Source: Nelumbo lutea
Taxonomy: Eukaryota; Streptophyta; Magnoliopsida; Proteales; Nelumbonaceae
Reading direction: 5' to 3'
Assembly (NCBI GenBank): GCA_022828595.1
Contig: JAKGHH010000007.1
Location: 62,980,727 to 63,044,726, forward strand
Length of the DNA: 64,000 bases
Below the pieces are notes generated by a model. It did not search any database, was not told the DNA's origin, and saw nothing but the letters and a program-made list of their open reading frames with translations. The translations under genes were made by a program, and so were the position numbers. Positions 54,110 through 64,000 of this stretch are shown here, one piece after another; the stretch's first letter is position 1; the number at the start of each line of letters is the position of its first letter.

Positions 54110-55042
54110 GTGCAGGTATGTTTACCTTTCCGGAAGGCAATAGGAAGATCGAGATCGGAGGCTGGTGTCGGAGCTGGAGCTGGATCTGTCAACAGTGATG
54201 AAGCCGGAGGAGTCGCAGCCGGTTCACGTGGGCGATGTGTATACACGTGACAGATGGGTGGACGGTCAACAGACGGTGGCACCGGAGGCAAGGACATAGG
54301 CACGACTGGAACCAGGGGAGGAGGATCAGCCACAGGAAGAGGAAGAGGAGGAGGTGATGTGGAGGAAGCAGCAGCACCGGACCCCACGAAGAATGGAGTA
54401 GACTCGAAGAATGTAACGTCAGCACATACCAAGGAACGACGAGAAACGGGATGATAACACTTGTACCCTTTCTGAGTTTGGGAATAGCCAAGGAAGATAC
54501 ACTTTAGGGAACGTGCATCTAACTTGTCAGTCCCGGGACCCGGATTATGAACGAAGCAGACACACCCAAATACCCGAGGAGAAAGTGGAAACGGAGACAT
54601 GTTGGGGAACAAGACACTAAAGGGAGAACGACCATCAAGAATTGATGTGGGCATCCGATTAATTAAGAAACAAGAGGTGAGCATGGCATCGCTCCAAAAG
54701 GTTTTAGGAACATTCATGTGGTGCATGAGGGAGCGTGCCGTTTCTACAAGATGTTGGTTCTCTCTCAGCAACCCCATTTTGTTGTGGGGTGTAGGTACAT
54801 GAAGTTTGGTGTATAATGCCATGTTGTGCCAAGTAGTCTTGAAAAGATGAAGACAAGTATTCACGACAATTGTCAGAACGGAAAATTTTGATGTGAACTC
54901 CAAATTGATTGCGGATCTCAGCATAAAATTTCTGGAAGATGGCAAATAATTCACTTCTTTCTTTCATTAAATAGAGCCACGTCATTCTTGAACAGTCATC
55001 AACAAAAATAACAAAATATCTGTATCCATTATATGACATCAC
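54110..55042 (-). pseudogene. Copia integrase and proline-rich linker (complete element)
   Basis: Minus strand: GYRYFVIFVDDCSRMTWLYL, IKIFRSDNCREYLSSSF, QQNGVAERE in one frame (55042-54704). A frameshift near 54770 leads to ENQHLVETARSLMHHMNVPK, FWSDAMLTSCFLINRMPTS, VFGCVCFVHNPGPGTDKL and KCIFLGYSQTQKGYKCYHPV, then a proline-rich linker (54370-54200). The D-D-E triad is visible (DDCS, RSDN, AERE). Confidence 0.92.
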
Positions 55043-55099
55043 TTTAGAAGGACCCTAAACATCTGAATGAATTAAAGAAAAAAGACTCGACACACGGTT

Positions 55100-55660
55100 C
55101 CCAAAATGACATGATTCACAATTTAAAACAGAAAGTTGACTCAATGAAGGGACTAAGAATTGCAACACTTTCAACGAAGGATGACCAAATCTACAATGCC
55201 ACTAGAGAGGAGAAATGGATGATTGAAGGGCCGTTGACGTTCTTCCACCACCATCAAGATAATACAGTCCATCGGCTTCATGCCCTCCACCAATCTTCAT
55301 CCCTGTCTTGAGATCCTGAAAAACACACATAGAGGGGTAAAATGTGATGGAGCACTTAAGGGACTTGGTCAGCTTACTAACAGACATAAGATTAAATGGA
55401 AGCTTAGGTACAAATAAAACAGAGGATATGGATACAGGGTCTAGGTCAACATTACCAACACCACAAATAGATGATGTGGAGCCATTAGCAAGGGTAACAA
55501 ATTGTGATGTTGAGCAATGGGTGAGAGATGAAAACACACCTGGAGTTCCCGTCATGTGATCGGAGGCTCCAGAGTCAATAATCCAGGGGTTGGGTGTGGA
55601 TGCCAAACAAGCCATACCTGAGTGTGCAAAGGTAGCTGTGTTCTACTATGACTTGGATTG
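55100..55660 (-). pseudogene. Copia protease and pre-integrase region (complete element)
   Basis: The minus-strand open frame 55615-55202 has the intact catalytic motif WIIDSGASDHMTG, then SVLFVPKLPFNLMSVSKLT and GGGHEADGLYYLDGG. The following pre-integrase stretch to 55050 has frame changes. A stop pair just upstream (near 55645) separates it from gag. Confidence 0.92.
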
Positions 55661-55779
55661 AACAAACCTTTCATACTCATCCCGAGGAACACTCACCATC
55701 TCCTTGCTGAACCATCTGAGGGAGTAGAAGGCATCGGATCAGCTGACCGTTCTCCTGTCTAGAGCTGGAACTGGTGTCA

Positions 55780-56692
55780 CTAGTCATGGCATGGTTGGAC
55801 CACGTCGAGGGTGGACCATGTAAGTCATAGCAGTAGTTTATAGTATGTCCATCCAAACCACAATTAGTACACTTCCGTGGACCCGAGCCACGTCCTCTAC
55901 CACGAACTCCCCCTGAATCTCTGCCTCCAGTACGACCATCACCACGGATATGTGTAAATCCACCACTACCACTCTGGCCAGGTTAGGCTCCTCGAGCCCC
56001 ACTTTTGCCACCTCGACCTCTCGACACTGCAAATGCCGATTTATCTGAGACATTAGAGTCCATAGATCCAATGGAAGCCCCCCGAAGACGAGCAAACACC
56101 TCCTCTATAGATGGAAGGGCAGATCCTCCTAGTATCTGGGCTCGTACTGTTCATACTCAGACTTCAGCCCCACCAGAAACCGAGTCACATCAAGCTGCTC
56201 TCGCTGTTGCTGTTGAACTTTGACATTAGAAGTGAGAGGATGATAGACATTTAACTCATTCCGGATATTTCTCACACTGGCATAGTACTCCTCAAGGTTC
56301 TGATTTCCCTGTTGCAGATTGAAGTATTCCTGATACAGTTGATATACCCTAGTGGTATTATCTTGACCTGAATACAGTTTCTTAGCATGATCCCACACCT
56401 CTTTGGATGTGTCAAGAAACATGAAGTTCACACTAATTCTGGGTTCCATACTGTTCCACAACCATGTGATGATTTGTGCATCTTCCTGTTCCCAGTCTTC
56501 ATACTCCTGAGAATTAGCGGGGGGTTTCTCCTCTCTTATGTGCTTCACTTTCTTCTTCGCCTTCAGAAAAACCTCTACAGACTTGGCCCAAGGGACATAG
56601 TTCTCTCCATTCAGTTTAATGGAGGTCATTTGGACATTTAGGTAGTCAGTAGATATCATGACACTAGGTTTACTATCACTGTTATCTGCCAT
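55780..56692 (-). pseudogene. Copia gag (complete element)
   Basis: The minus-strand frame starts MADNSDSKPSVMISTDYLN at 56692 and runs through IKLNGENYVPWAKSVEVFL, WDHAKKLYSGQDN and RVYQLYQEYFNLQQGNQNLE to FLVGLKSEYEQYEP. It breaks at 56129 (frameshift); the neighbouring frame continues with a Gly/Arg-rich segment, one stop near 55983, and the intact zinc knuckle CTNCGLDGHTINYC at ~55830-55875. Two lesions therefore inactivate an otherwise recent gag. Confidence 0.92.
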
Positions 56693-57263
56693 TGCCGAAC
56701 TCCCTTATCACTGAATTCTGAGCACTACACACTACACACTACACATAGACACTACACCGAAATCTGCACACTGATTTCAGCAATAATAAATGCTGAAAAC
56801 TGCACTAATCACCACAAACCCTAATCCACAGCTACCGGAGGTTCCACCATTAAGTAGACACTACTGCCCTTCGAATCACACACAAACCAGCATAAACCCT
56901 AGCATAAATCCTAGCATACTGCAATCTGAAAACCCATCATACGAACTGTACCACACCTCTCATGTATTCCATAACAAAAATATGCATAAAAAGGAGCCTT
57001 TACCTCATCGCCTGAAGACCAACCACGCGAAGGAATGAAACACCACTGCACCACACGTACCAGCCCTAATTAGGGCTCAGAAACCACAGCAACCAATCAC
57101 CAACGACACAACCGGAGGCAATAGGAACCTCCAAGGGAAGAGGGCGATCACTCCTTTTCAGCCCTTTTCCCAGTCTCCAACTCACAGCTGAGAAACCCAA
57201 GAAAAAACCCTAGTTCAAATGCGCAGAAAACAGAATTCTAGCAAGTCGGATTTGTTTAATGTT

Positions 57264-57275
57264 GCTCTGATACCA
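57264..57275 (-). other. Primer binding site of the complete copia
   Basis: Minus-strand TGGTATCAGAGC lies directly next to the 5' LTR (57276). It is complementary to initiator Met tRNA. Confidence 0.93.
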
Positions 57276-57577
57276 TGTTGAAGTTCGACCTGCCCTAGAG
57301 TTCTGTTATGTTTGTTGACTGAAAAGTAAAGTAAACAGCAAGAAATAGGAGAGGAAAGGAGAAGGAAGAAAGAGGAAGAAGAGAGAAAAGGTCTGGTTCG
57401 AATTAGAGAAAAGTCATCTCCTAATTTCGGCCAGACCTGTTATTATATTATTAATTTAGTGGAAAAGACTTAAGTGCCCTTATTTAAGTAAGAGGCACTT
57501 GAACTAACATAACCGTACACATCAGCATTCTCAACAGGTACAAAGACCGAAATACCCCTTCACTAACACCACTAACA
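57276..57577 (-). repeat. 5' LTR (right) of the complete copia
   Basis: Pairs with 52182-52484. The GA-rich part near the centre differs by one AGG indel. Confidence 0.95.
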
Positions 57578-57582
57578 CCCTC

Positions 57583-59060
57583 GAAGGTGTCTTTTTTTTA
57601 TTTGGGCTGCCTACCTGAATAGGATCTCTACAAGAGACAACTTGGTTAGGAGGGGCGTGTTGATTGATTCTTCAAGGTGTGTATTATCCAACAGTGCAGA
57701 TGAGTCAGGGGATTGGAAAGTGCTAGAAATAGTCTTTCTCTCCCTCTGACATGTTTAATTCTCTGAAGGTCCTTCACCACTCTGCAGACCATCCTTGACC
57801 TTGACCAAGAATAATCCTCCTCAACTAACATTCTTTGAAAACTAAATAGTATATCCAAGACCTGGTAGCAAGAATACTATGCTGCCCATCCAATCTGCAT
57901 GAAGGTGAAATGATCCTATGATCTCCAGTTGTTCATGGGAAGATATGGCAGTCAAATTCCAGAAACAGGACTTCAGTTGGTTGGAGGAGAATGGGAGAGG
58001 TGGTAGTAAGGATGGCCGAGAGGGGGAGGGATTGTGGTTGGTAATGGTGTAGGAGTTGAGGAGGTGAGCTGAGAAGGACATGGGTGTTGGAAAAAAGGGT
58101 CTGTATTGGCAGCAAATTCTAAGAACCATACGAGAGTGGATCCATTATGAGGATAGGGGAGCCCTAATATTGAGGGTCTACACACACACCCCTTGCTAGT
58201 TTATTGGCAAGGCAGTCAGTGGATCTCATAATCCAGCAGGGCAAGGGTGTTGATCTTAATTTTTGTCCCTTGGAACATAAAAAGTTTTCATTTCTCTTCC
58301 TGTAGCTTTATCAATTCTGTATTACATAAAAAGTCTTCAAATAGAAAAAAGGCTAGGAGCCTTACTCTAATATAGGACTTGGGCTTAATTCAATAATATG
58401 TATATGATTGTTTTATCTACTGAAACAGAAATTACATTTGCTTCTTTCTATGTGGTTTGTCCATTGTTCTATGGGGTAGAAGAAAGATGTAAATAATAAG
58501 CAATCTTAACTACAATAAAAAAGAACTGAATGATATATAGAAAACCAGAAACAAGAAAACAATATGTATGGGACACAAGCTCACCAGAAATGCTAAAGAG
58601 TTCACAAAAGAAGCTTGGAGGTCTCTAGCAAGAACAAACAAAGAAAGAATGGAGAATGGTAAGTGTGTTATAAGGTGAATAGCTGAATGCAGAGAACTAT
58701 GCATTGCAACATTTTTTCCTCAAAAAGGAACATACAGATATGAAACATGTGTGTATGTATGCATGTACACATGTTGAAAATCCACATCAATCATACAAGT
58801 AATCACCACATAAGTTTGCCATTTGGTGGTAGCAGTTACCTAATCAAGTTTAACTTTAAAGTCAACTTAAGTCACAATGGTTCTTCAACCCTCATTTTAT
58901 GGGAAAATAAACTTCACCCCAAACAAACCCCCTCTGAAAATTAAAAGAAAAAGAGGAAACAACAAGGCAGGCTTTAGTTCCAGCCAAATTTATCCAATAT
59001 TGAGATATGTTACATTGGTTCTGTTTATGCTCTGTTCTGTGGCTGTTCTAGTTTGCTTTT
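57583..59060. other. Non-coding DNA, no gene seen
   Basis: Open frames on the minus strand near 57840-58185 overlap in three frames and have Pro/Ser/Leu low-complexity content; none resembles a known family. The remainder is AT-rich. Confidence 0.4.
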
Positions 59061-60640
59061 ATCTATTGATGTCTGCATGAACATACTTAATTTTCACCAC
59101 AATTTATAAATAGAGAGGTGGAATGTGCACAACCCCTATGAAGTTTCTCCCACAATCTTTTCGCTTTTCTCTCTTCCATTTTTCTCTTATCTTGATCATT
59201 TTTTCTTCCATTCTTTTAATTCCATCACAGATTTCAGATTTCTTTTGTTAGTACAAAACAAGTTGATATCAGAGTAGGTCCAAAACTTGGAGAAAAACCA
59301 CTCGACTGCATGGAATGTTAGAAGGGTTGATCAATATTATTCAAATGCCTAGTTTTAATAGGATTTTGGAGACATATCAAAGGTGTTTCTAGTGCCTAAG
59401 AAGGGTTTTAGAGATTCTGCCCAAAACTCAGAGAAAACCAAAGTTTCGATGTTTCAGCTTTGTTTAAGGCCAAAGTGGGGTCTTGGAAGTCGTGCCCAGT
59501 CATTGATTAATCCAATTGATACTTGTATAGTGGGCAGTTGAGATTTTTTGAAGGTTTAAAGTCTTTGGAGCAAATGCCTATCTCTTGTCCAAGTGTGTTT
59601 TGCTTTTGGTCTGGGGATAGGTTTTCCCCTTTTGAAATTTCCAGTTTTTCCTTTTTTTTTTCTTTATTCTATAGAATTGACATCTCCTACCTATGATAAG
59701 AAAAGGTTGATAAATTAAATTCTTGAGACCTATGTCCTTTGAGACTGGTCTCAAGCAAAACCTAGACCAGACCATTATTACAAGCAGTGCTGGGGAGACC
59801 CCAAATGTGCTGGTCTGTAAAGCCAAATGGCACCAACTACTTGGAGTGGGCATGATCTGTAAAGTTGAATATTGGTAGACAAGAGAAGCTTGGATATATT
59901 AGAGGAGAAACCCTAAAACATGATATTACAAATCCACAAATTACTTGTTAATTCAATGCAGCCCTACATCACCACAAATTACTTGTGGATGAAGATAACA
60001 ATATATGAAAGCAAACTAGAATAACAATAAAACAGAACATAAACAGCACTGATATAAAATAATTCTACAAAAAAAAACACCAATATAAAATATCTGAATT
60101 GACTGCCCTTAGTGGTGAATAGAAATAATCTTCCAAAGATTGAAAAGATTAAGCAGTTTCTCAGCTCTGAATTTGGTATAAAATATTTGCAAGAACTTCT
60201 ATATTTCCTTGGAAGCAAAGTGGCAAGGTCAGAGAGTAATTTTTTATTTCCCGAAGGAAATATGTGTTGGATTTGTTTAAGGATATAGGGAAGTTGGATA
60301 TAGGATGTCCTCTTCTGTTGGCAAACTACTAGAGGTTAAGGAAATGTTCCACCACCTGGCTAGGACCTAGGGGATTACTATACTTATGAATGACTTGACC
60401 AAACATATCATATGCTAGCTATGTAAGCAAAACTGAACATGACTCGTTTCTATGGTAAGCTTGAAGGGAATTGTTGAGATGTTTTATACTGATGCTATTT
60501 ATGTTCTATTATGTTGATGTTCTCATTTGCTTTTTGCTATCTACAGGGGTATTCTTGTGCTTTTTCATGCATGTATAGCCTGCTTAAATGAACTGAAGAG
60601 TTATTTCAGACATCTTTTCACCTGAACAAGCCCTTGAAAA
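59061..60640 (+). mobile_element. Highly decayed copia element (LTR, PBS, RT trace, LTR start)
   Basis: A TATA-like 'atttataaatagag' at 59104 and a C/T-rich leader precede a decayed primer site TTGATATCAGAGT (59263-59275). Copia RT text appears at 60090-60400. 'ttgaagggaat|TGTTGAGATG' at 60461-60480 looks like a decayed polypurine tract and 3' LTR start. Most internal sequence is deleted. Confidence 0.55.
60090..60400 (+). pseudogene. Copia RT/connection fragment
   Basis: Plus strand: NNLPKIEKIKQFLSSEFGIK, YLQELLYFLGSKVARSESN, then after frameshifts FPKEICVGFV and HHLARTQGITILMNDLTKHI-like text. This is the segment just after the YVDD box of copia RT (compare KYFWGIEVARSKHGINLC at 53.3 kb). 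It is inactive. Confidence 0.75.
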
Positions 60641-61559
60641 TAGTACCGATCAGATCTTTATCAACAGATTCCATTTTTTTGGAACCTTGATCAGAATCCT
60701 TCACTAGTTTCCCATTATAAGCCTTAAAAAGCAAAAACTTTTGAAAATAATGTTGTAAGACTCAAACTAGACTGGACAGTTGGGCTGTGAAACCTGGGAA
60801 CTGGAAGCTATTCTGGTGTTTTGATACTCCAACTTTTTAAATAGTACTGGTGTTTACGAAAACTCTGTACTAGAACACCATTGATTGGAACAAAACTCGG
60901 AAGAACTGTTTCATTCCTTCACTTATTTAATGCCTGATTTTCTATTTTATATACCATCAATAAATCATGTCCATTAAAAAATATTTAAATAAATAGCATC
61001 AGTATGACAAAATAGTAAATCTGGAATAAGAATATGAAAAATAGTATTTGATATATGAAATCATCAGCAAACAAACAGTTTAGAAATGTGAAAGAATGAA
61101 GGAAAATTGAAGAAACTCACGAAACTTCTTAGAGTTGTGCATCGAAAGAGTTGTGAAGCCTGTGGATCCGAGACTTGGAATACTAAACCACAACTATTGT
61201 CATTCTTCTGATCTATTTAGCTTTCATACACAACTCTGCATTAGAGATTTTGATCCACTGAATCAATTTTTTTTATGTTTAAATAGAAAAAGTGCTCAAA
61301 TGAAGTAGATTAGAAAGAAAAATCCAAAATCTCAAAGCCCTAACCTGTTGCAATGGAGTTGATGCCATTCTTCTAGCTACTTCAAATCTCCAAAAACCCT
61401 TGCAATGTGATTAAATCATTGTTTACTTTCAATTCCATTATCTATATCATGTTGAGAGGGGCTTTTAACAGTCGGCGACACAACCTCTGGCTTTGAACAG
61501 TTGGCGACGCAACCTCTATGTGCTATGATTGTTGCGTCTGTTCTCTGTTTGAAATGTAA
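60641..61559. other. Non-coding DNA, no gene seen
   Basis: AT-rich; 'cagt(c/t)ggcgac(a/g)caacctct' is repeated at 61470 and 61500. No coding content is supported. Confidence 0.4.
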
Positions 61560-61961
61560 GTGGAGAGAAGCAGCCTCTCTTCTCCTGATCGTCATAATCC
61601 GCACTCTGTCAAAAGCAGCAATCCAGAGAAATGTAACCTGAATCTCTCGTCTGATGAGGAGGATTGCTATGTTTCGGATTCTGAAACTGAGGATACTTTG
61701 AGCCTTGGCAGCATCGACCTCTCTCAAACAAAGGACCCCTTTGAAGATGACAGTCTAAACACTGAAGTGCTGTTCCAAGAGGAAGACGGTTGTGGCTCTT
61801 TGTTAGGATTTCAAGTGGAAGCTCCCTCCCCCCCGCCAGGATGTACTTCACATAAGGTTTGTTTGGGTTCAACGGCTGTTACGGAAGTTGCACAGGAGAC
61901 ACATCTACTCCAACAGATAAATCCACTTGTGGACTGCAACATGCTCAGGTTATCTATCTAG
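61560..61961 (+). CDS. Hypothetical acidic protein or exon, 133 codons, unknown
   Basis: The open frame runs from an ATG at 61560 to a TAG at 61959. It is rich in Ser/Asp/Glu (LSSDEEDCYVSDSETEDTLS) with a short Pro stretch (PSPPPGC). I recognise no domain. It lies ~130 bp upstream of the L1 RT region in the same orientation, so it may be L1 linker/ORF sequence, a captured fragment, or an exon of a host gene. Composition with Ser-Asp-Glu clusters is more host-like than the surrounding transposon text. Chance openness is possible. Confidence 0.3.
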   Translation: MERSSLSSPDRHNPHSVKSSNPEKCNLNLSSDEEDCYVSDSETEDTLSLGSIDLSQTKDPFEDDSLNTEVLFQEEDGCGSLLGFQVEAPSPPPGCTSHKVCLGSTAVTEVAQETHLLQQINPLVDCNMLRLSI

Positions 61962-62089
61962 GGGATCAGAACTCATTACTGTCGTTCCACGCAGAATCAC
62001 TGGTTAGGGGCAACCCTCAAAGGTAGCTTCGGCTGCATTGGTTAATACAGATTTGATTGAACCTAAACAACTTCCAAAATTGAAAGAAG

Positions 62090-64000
62090 TTAGATTTCAT
62101 AAAAAACTAAGAAATTTGAGAACAAAATTAAAAGTCTAGAACATGGACCATTTTGGGAGAATAGAGGATTTAAAATCTTCGTTGTTGACTCAGATTGAAG
62201 ATTTGGAGAAGGAATCCCAAAGGACTATGAATGCATAAGAAAGAAAGTTGAGATGAAGTTAAAGAATGAATTAGAAGAGGTCTTGTTGCGAGAAAAGATA
62301 TCATGGAGGCAAAAATCAAGGGTTAAATGGATCAATGAAAGAAATGGGAACACAAAATTTTTTCATGCGATGACTAATGGGCGAAGGAGGAAAAATTTTG
62401 TATCACAACTTAAGATTGATGGAGAGGAACTATATTATCAAGAAGAGATAACCAAATGCATTTTAGATAATTTCAAGTCAATTATGAGAAGACCACTTGA
62501 TTGTAGGGTGGAAGTGGATGGTCTAAATTGGCTACGTCTTTTTGAGAGGGAGAGGGGATGACTGGAAAGAAACTTTGAGGAAGAAGAGATTAGACAAGCA
62601 ATTTTCTTAATGGATAGATCTAAGGTTATTGGGCCAGATGGATTTATGATGGCCTTTTATCAAGATTGTTGGAACATAGTTAAAAATGATATTTAGGTCT
62701 TCAGGGAGTTTGAGGATAATTTTGTTGTTAGACCTGGAGTTAACGCTACTTTTTTAGCTCTTGTTCCCAAGAAGGCTGTCGCTAAACATCCTAAGGACTT
62801 TAAACCAATCAGTTTGGTGACTAGTGTTTACAAAATTTTGGCTAAGGTCTTATCCTTGAGGATTAAAGTAGTACTTCCCTCTCTAATTAGTCAAGGTGCG
62901 TTTGTACAAGGCAGACAAATATTAGATCAAATCTTGATAGCTAATGAATGTGTGGAGGAGATGAGGAGATCAGGTAAGAAAGGCTTTGGTGGACTGGAGC
63001 TTCCTCTTAGAGGTGCTAAGTGTGGATTTGGGGAAACATGGTGCAAGTGGATCAAGGGTTGTCTCACTTCTTGCCATTATTTTATCATTGTCAATGGAGT
63101 AGTTAAGGATTCCTTCCCAACTTGTAGAGGCCTAAGACAAGGTGATCCACTCTACCCCTTTTTATTCACTCTTGTTGCTGATGTGTTAAGTAGATTGATA
63201 TCAAAAGCAGATAGGGTGGAGGTTGTGAGTGGTTGGAGAATAGGAAGAAATAGTGTGCCTGTGACTCACCTTCAGTTTGTAGATGATACTATAATCTTTT
63301 GTGAAGGAAGCGATTTGAGGAAGGTTGAGAACCTTAAGAGTTTAATTAATTTTTTTGAAAAGGCCTCAAATCTAAAAATCAACTTTGAAAAAAGTTGTGT
63401 GGTGGGAGTCAATATGGATGCTCAAGAAATAGAGGCTATTGTAGGTTGCTTAGAGTGCTCCACCTCTTCCTAGCCCTTAACTTATCTAGGTCTTCCCCTA
63501 GGAGGTAACCCAAAGGAAAGCCGCTTTTGGATCCCTGTTGTGGAAAAGTTTGGTAAGAAGTTGGCAAGCTAGAAAAAGAAGTATATCTATGTGGGGGGTA
63601 GAGTGACTTTGATCAAATCCACACTTGCTAATCTGTCGGTCTACTTTTTGTCTGTCTTTAAGATTCCTGCTAGGGAAGCTAAGAGGTTAGAGAAAATGAT
63701 GAGGGACTTATTGTGGGAGCCGGGGCAAGAGAAGAAGGATCATCTAGTTAGATGGGAGATAGTTAGTCGAAGTAAGGAGGAGGGAGGATTAGGAATAGGG
63801 AATATCACTTTCAAGAATGTAGCCCTTCTAGGTAAGTGGTTGTGGAGGTGGCCTTTAGAGAGGGAGAGGTTATGGCATGAAGTGGTGGCAAGTATCCATG
63901 GCTATTCCGGAAATGGTTGGGATGCAGGGGTATCTAGATAGGCAACTCTTGCAACACTTTGGAAGGAGGAATACTTATCAGTTTCTGAGCTCCTATTGTT
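62090..64000 (+). mobile_element. L1-type LINE, ORF2 region, cut by window end
   Basis: The plus strand carries the pre-RT linker, reverse transcriptase and the region after RT of an L1-like ORF2, and runs off the right edge. Endonuclease text upstream is not recognisable. It has several stops and one deletion in the RT core. Confidence 0.88.
62250..64000 (+). pseudogene. L1 ORF2 reverse transcriptase, one catalytic block deleted
   Basis: Linker: ELEEVLLREKISWRQKSRVK, WINERNGNTKFFHAMTNGRR. RT blocks: SKVIGPDGFMMAFYQDCW, FLALVPKKAVAKHPKDFKPI, SLVTSVYKILAKVLSLRI, ISQGAFVQGRQILDQILIAN, then a deletion after RRSGKKGF that removes the segment with the first catalytic Asp. It continues CKWIKGCLTSCHYFIIVNG, CRGLRQGDPLYPFLFTLVAD, THLQFVDDTIIFCEGSD, NLKINFEKSCVVGVN, YLGLPLGG and GGRVTLIKSTLANLSVYF. 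Stops lie at 62559, 62695, 63471 and 63939. The FVDD box is intact, but the enzyme cannot work without the deleted block. The right part is outside the window. Confidence 0.9.

Larger units (their letters stand above)
52182..57577 (-). mobile_element. Structurally complete copia element, 5396 bp, with CCCTC target duplication
   Basis: Two LTRs of 303 and 302 bp (52182-52484 and 57276-57577) have the same sequence with about seven substitutions and one indel by eye. CCCTC flanks both ends (52177-52181 and 57578-57582). On the minus strand: 5' LTR, PBS, gag, protease, integrase, RT, RNase H, polypurine tract, 3' LTR. This is the youngest large insertion in the window. The pol is nonetheless broken by several frameshifts, so it is not autonomous as read. 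Confidence 0.96.

Noticed and set aside
54254..54491. Plus-strand Gly-rich and minus-strand Leu-rich ORFs in the complete copia
   Set aside because: They are frame shadows of the proline-rich integrase linker.
57842..58185. Three overlapping minus-strand ORFs, Pro/Ser/Leu rich
   Set aside because: Three frames open together indicates composition, not coding; no splice or domain evidence.

Overview
This window is nuclear DNA of a flowering plant. It shows dense and mostly broken LTR retrotransposons of the Ty1/copia and Ty3/gypsy (Tat and chromovirus-like) types, L1-type LINEs, Tourist-, hAT-, MULE- and CACTA-like DNA transposon remnants, GT-AG introns, and one plant-type cysteine-rich secreted peptide gene. 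Nothing looks bacterial, plastid or viral. I cannot name the species. A woody eudicot, basal eudicot or magnoliid would fit the repeat spectrum, but that is inference only.

Layout. 1-8 kb: a ~169 bp tandem repeat at the left edge, a long gene-free T-rich stretch, a copia 3' end (3.96-4.77 kb), and a decayed minus-strand Tat/gypsy copy (4.8-7.8 kb) whose pol has lost everything between the start of RT and the end of integrase. 8-13.8 kb: the clearest host gene (9188-9595, two exons, secreted 8-cysteine peptide), a Tourist-like MITE (11555-11989), and a copia PBS plus gag remnant (12.8-13.25 kb). 13.8-21.7 kb: a 5'-truncated plus-strand Tat element with gag, protease, RT, two RNase H regions, integrase, an ANTISENSE intron-containing additional ORF (18404-20319, minus), a polypurine tract and a 3' LTR. 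21.7-29 kb: repeat-rich DNA with a 40-bp minisatellite inside an LTR-like block, a three-copy ~360 bp repeat, Tourist-like MITEs, a minus-strand copia 3' end and a 30-bp tandem repeat. 29-38 kb: three copia remnants and an AT-rich stretch. 38-42.4 kb: a gypsy 5' LTR, PBS and gag, then a copia remnant split by a hAT-like element with an 8-bp imperfect target duplication. 42.9-44.7 kb: a MULE-like element. 45.1-47.05 kb: the first three exons of an unrecognised host gene, with a CACTA-like end in the following intron. 49.6-50.8 kb: a minus-strand L1 tail with a 14-bp target duplication and a rearranged 5' junction. 52.2-57.6 kb: the only structurally complete element, a minus-strand copia with two ~302 bp LTRs, PBS, PPT and the target duplication CCCTC. 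59-60.6 kb: a faint copia. 61.5-64 kb: an acidic ORF of unknown nature followed by an L1 RT that runs off the window.

How it fits together. Almost every coding signal belongs to mobile elements, and nearly all are inactivated by stops, frameshifts and internal deletions. The two Tat copies are independent relatives: each keeps domains the other has lost, and both carry the antisense coiled-coil ORF between pol and the 3' LTR. Two loci deserve to be treated as host genes: the secreted peptide gene at 9.2 kb and the partial multi-exon gene at 45.1 kb. I see no wholly new molecular system. The most unusual items are the antisense spliced Tat ORF, the partial gene at 45 kb and the tandem-repeat blocks.
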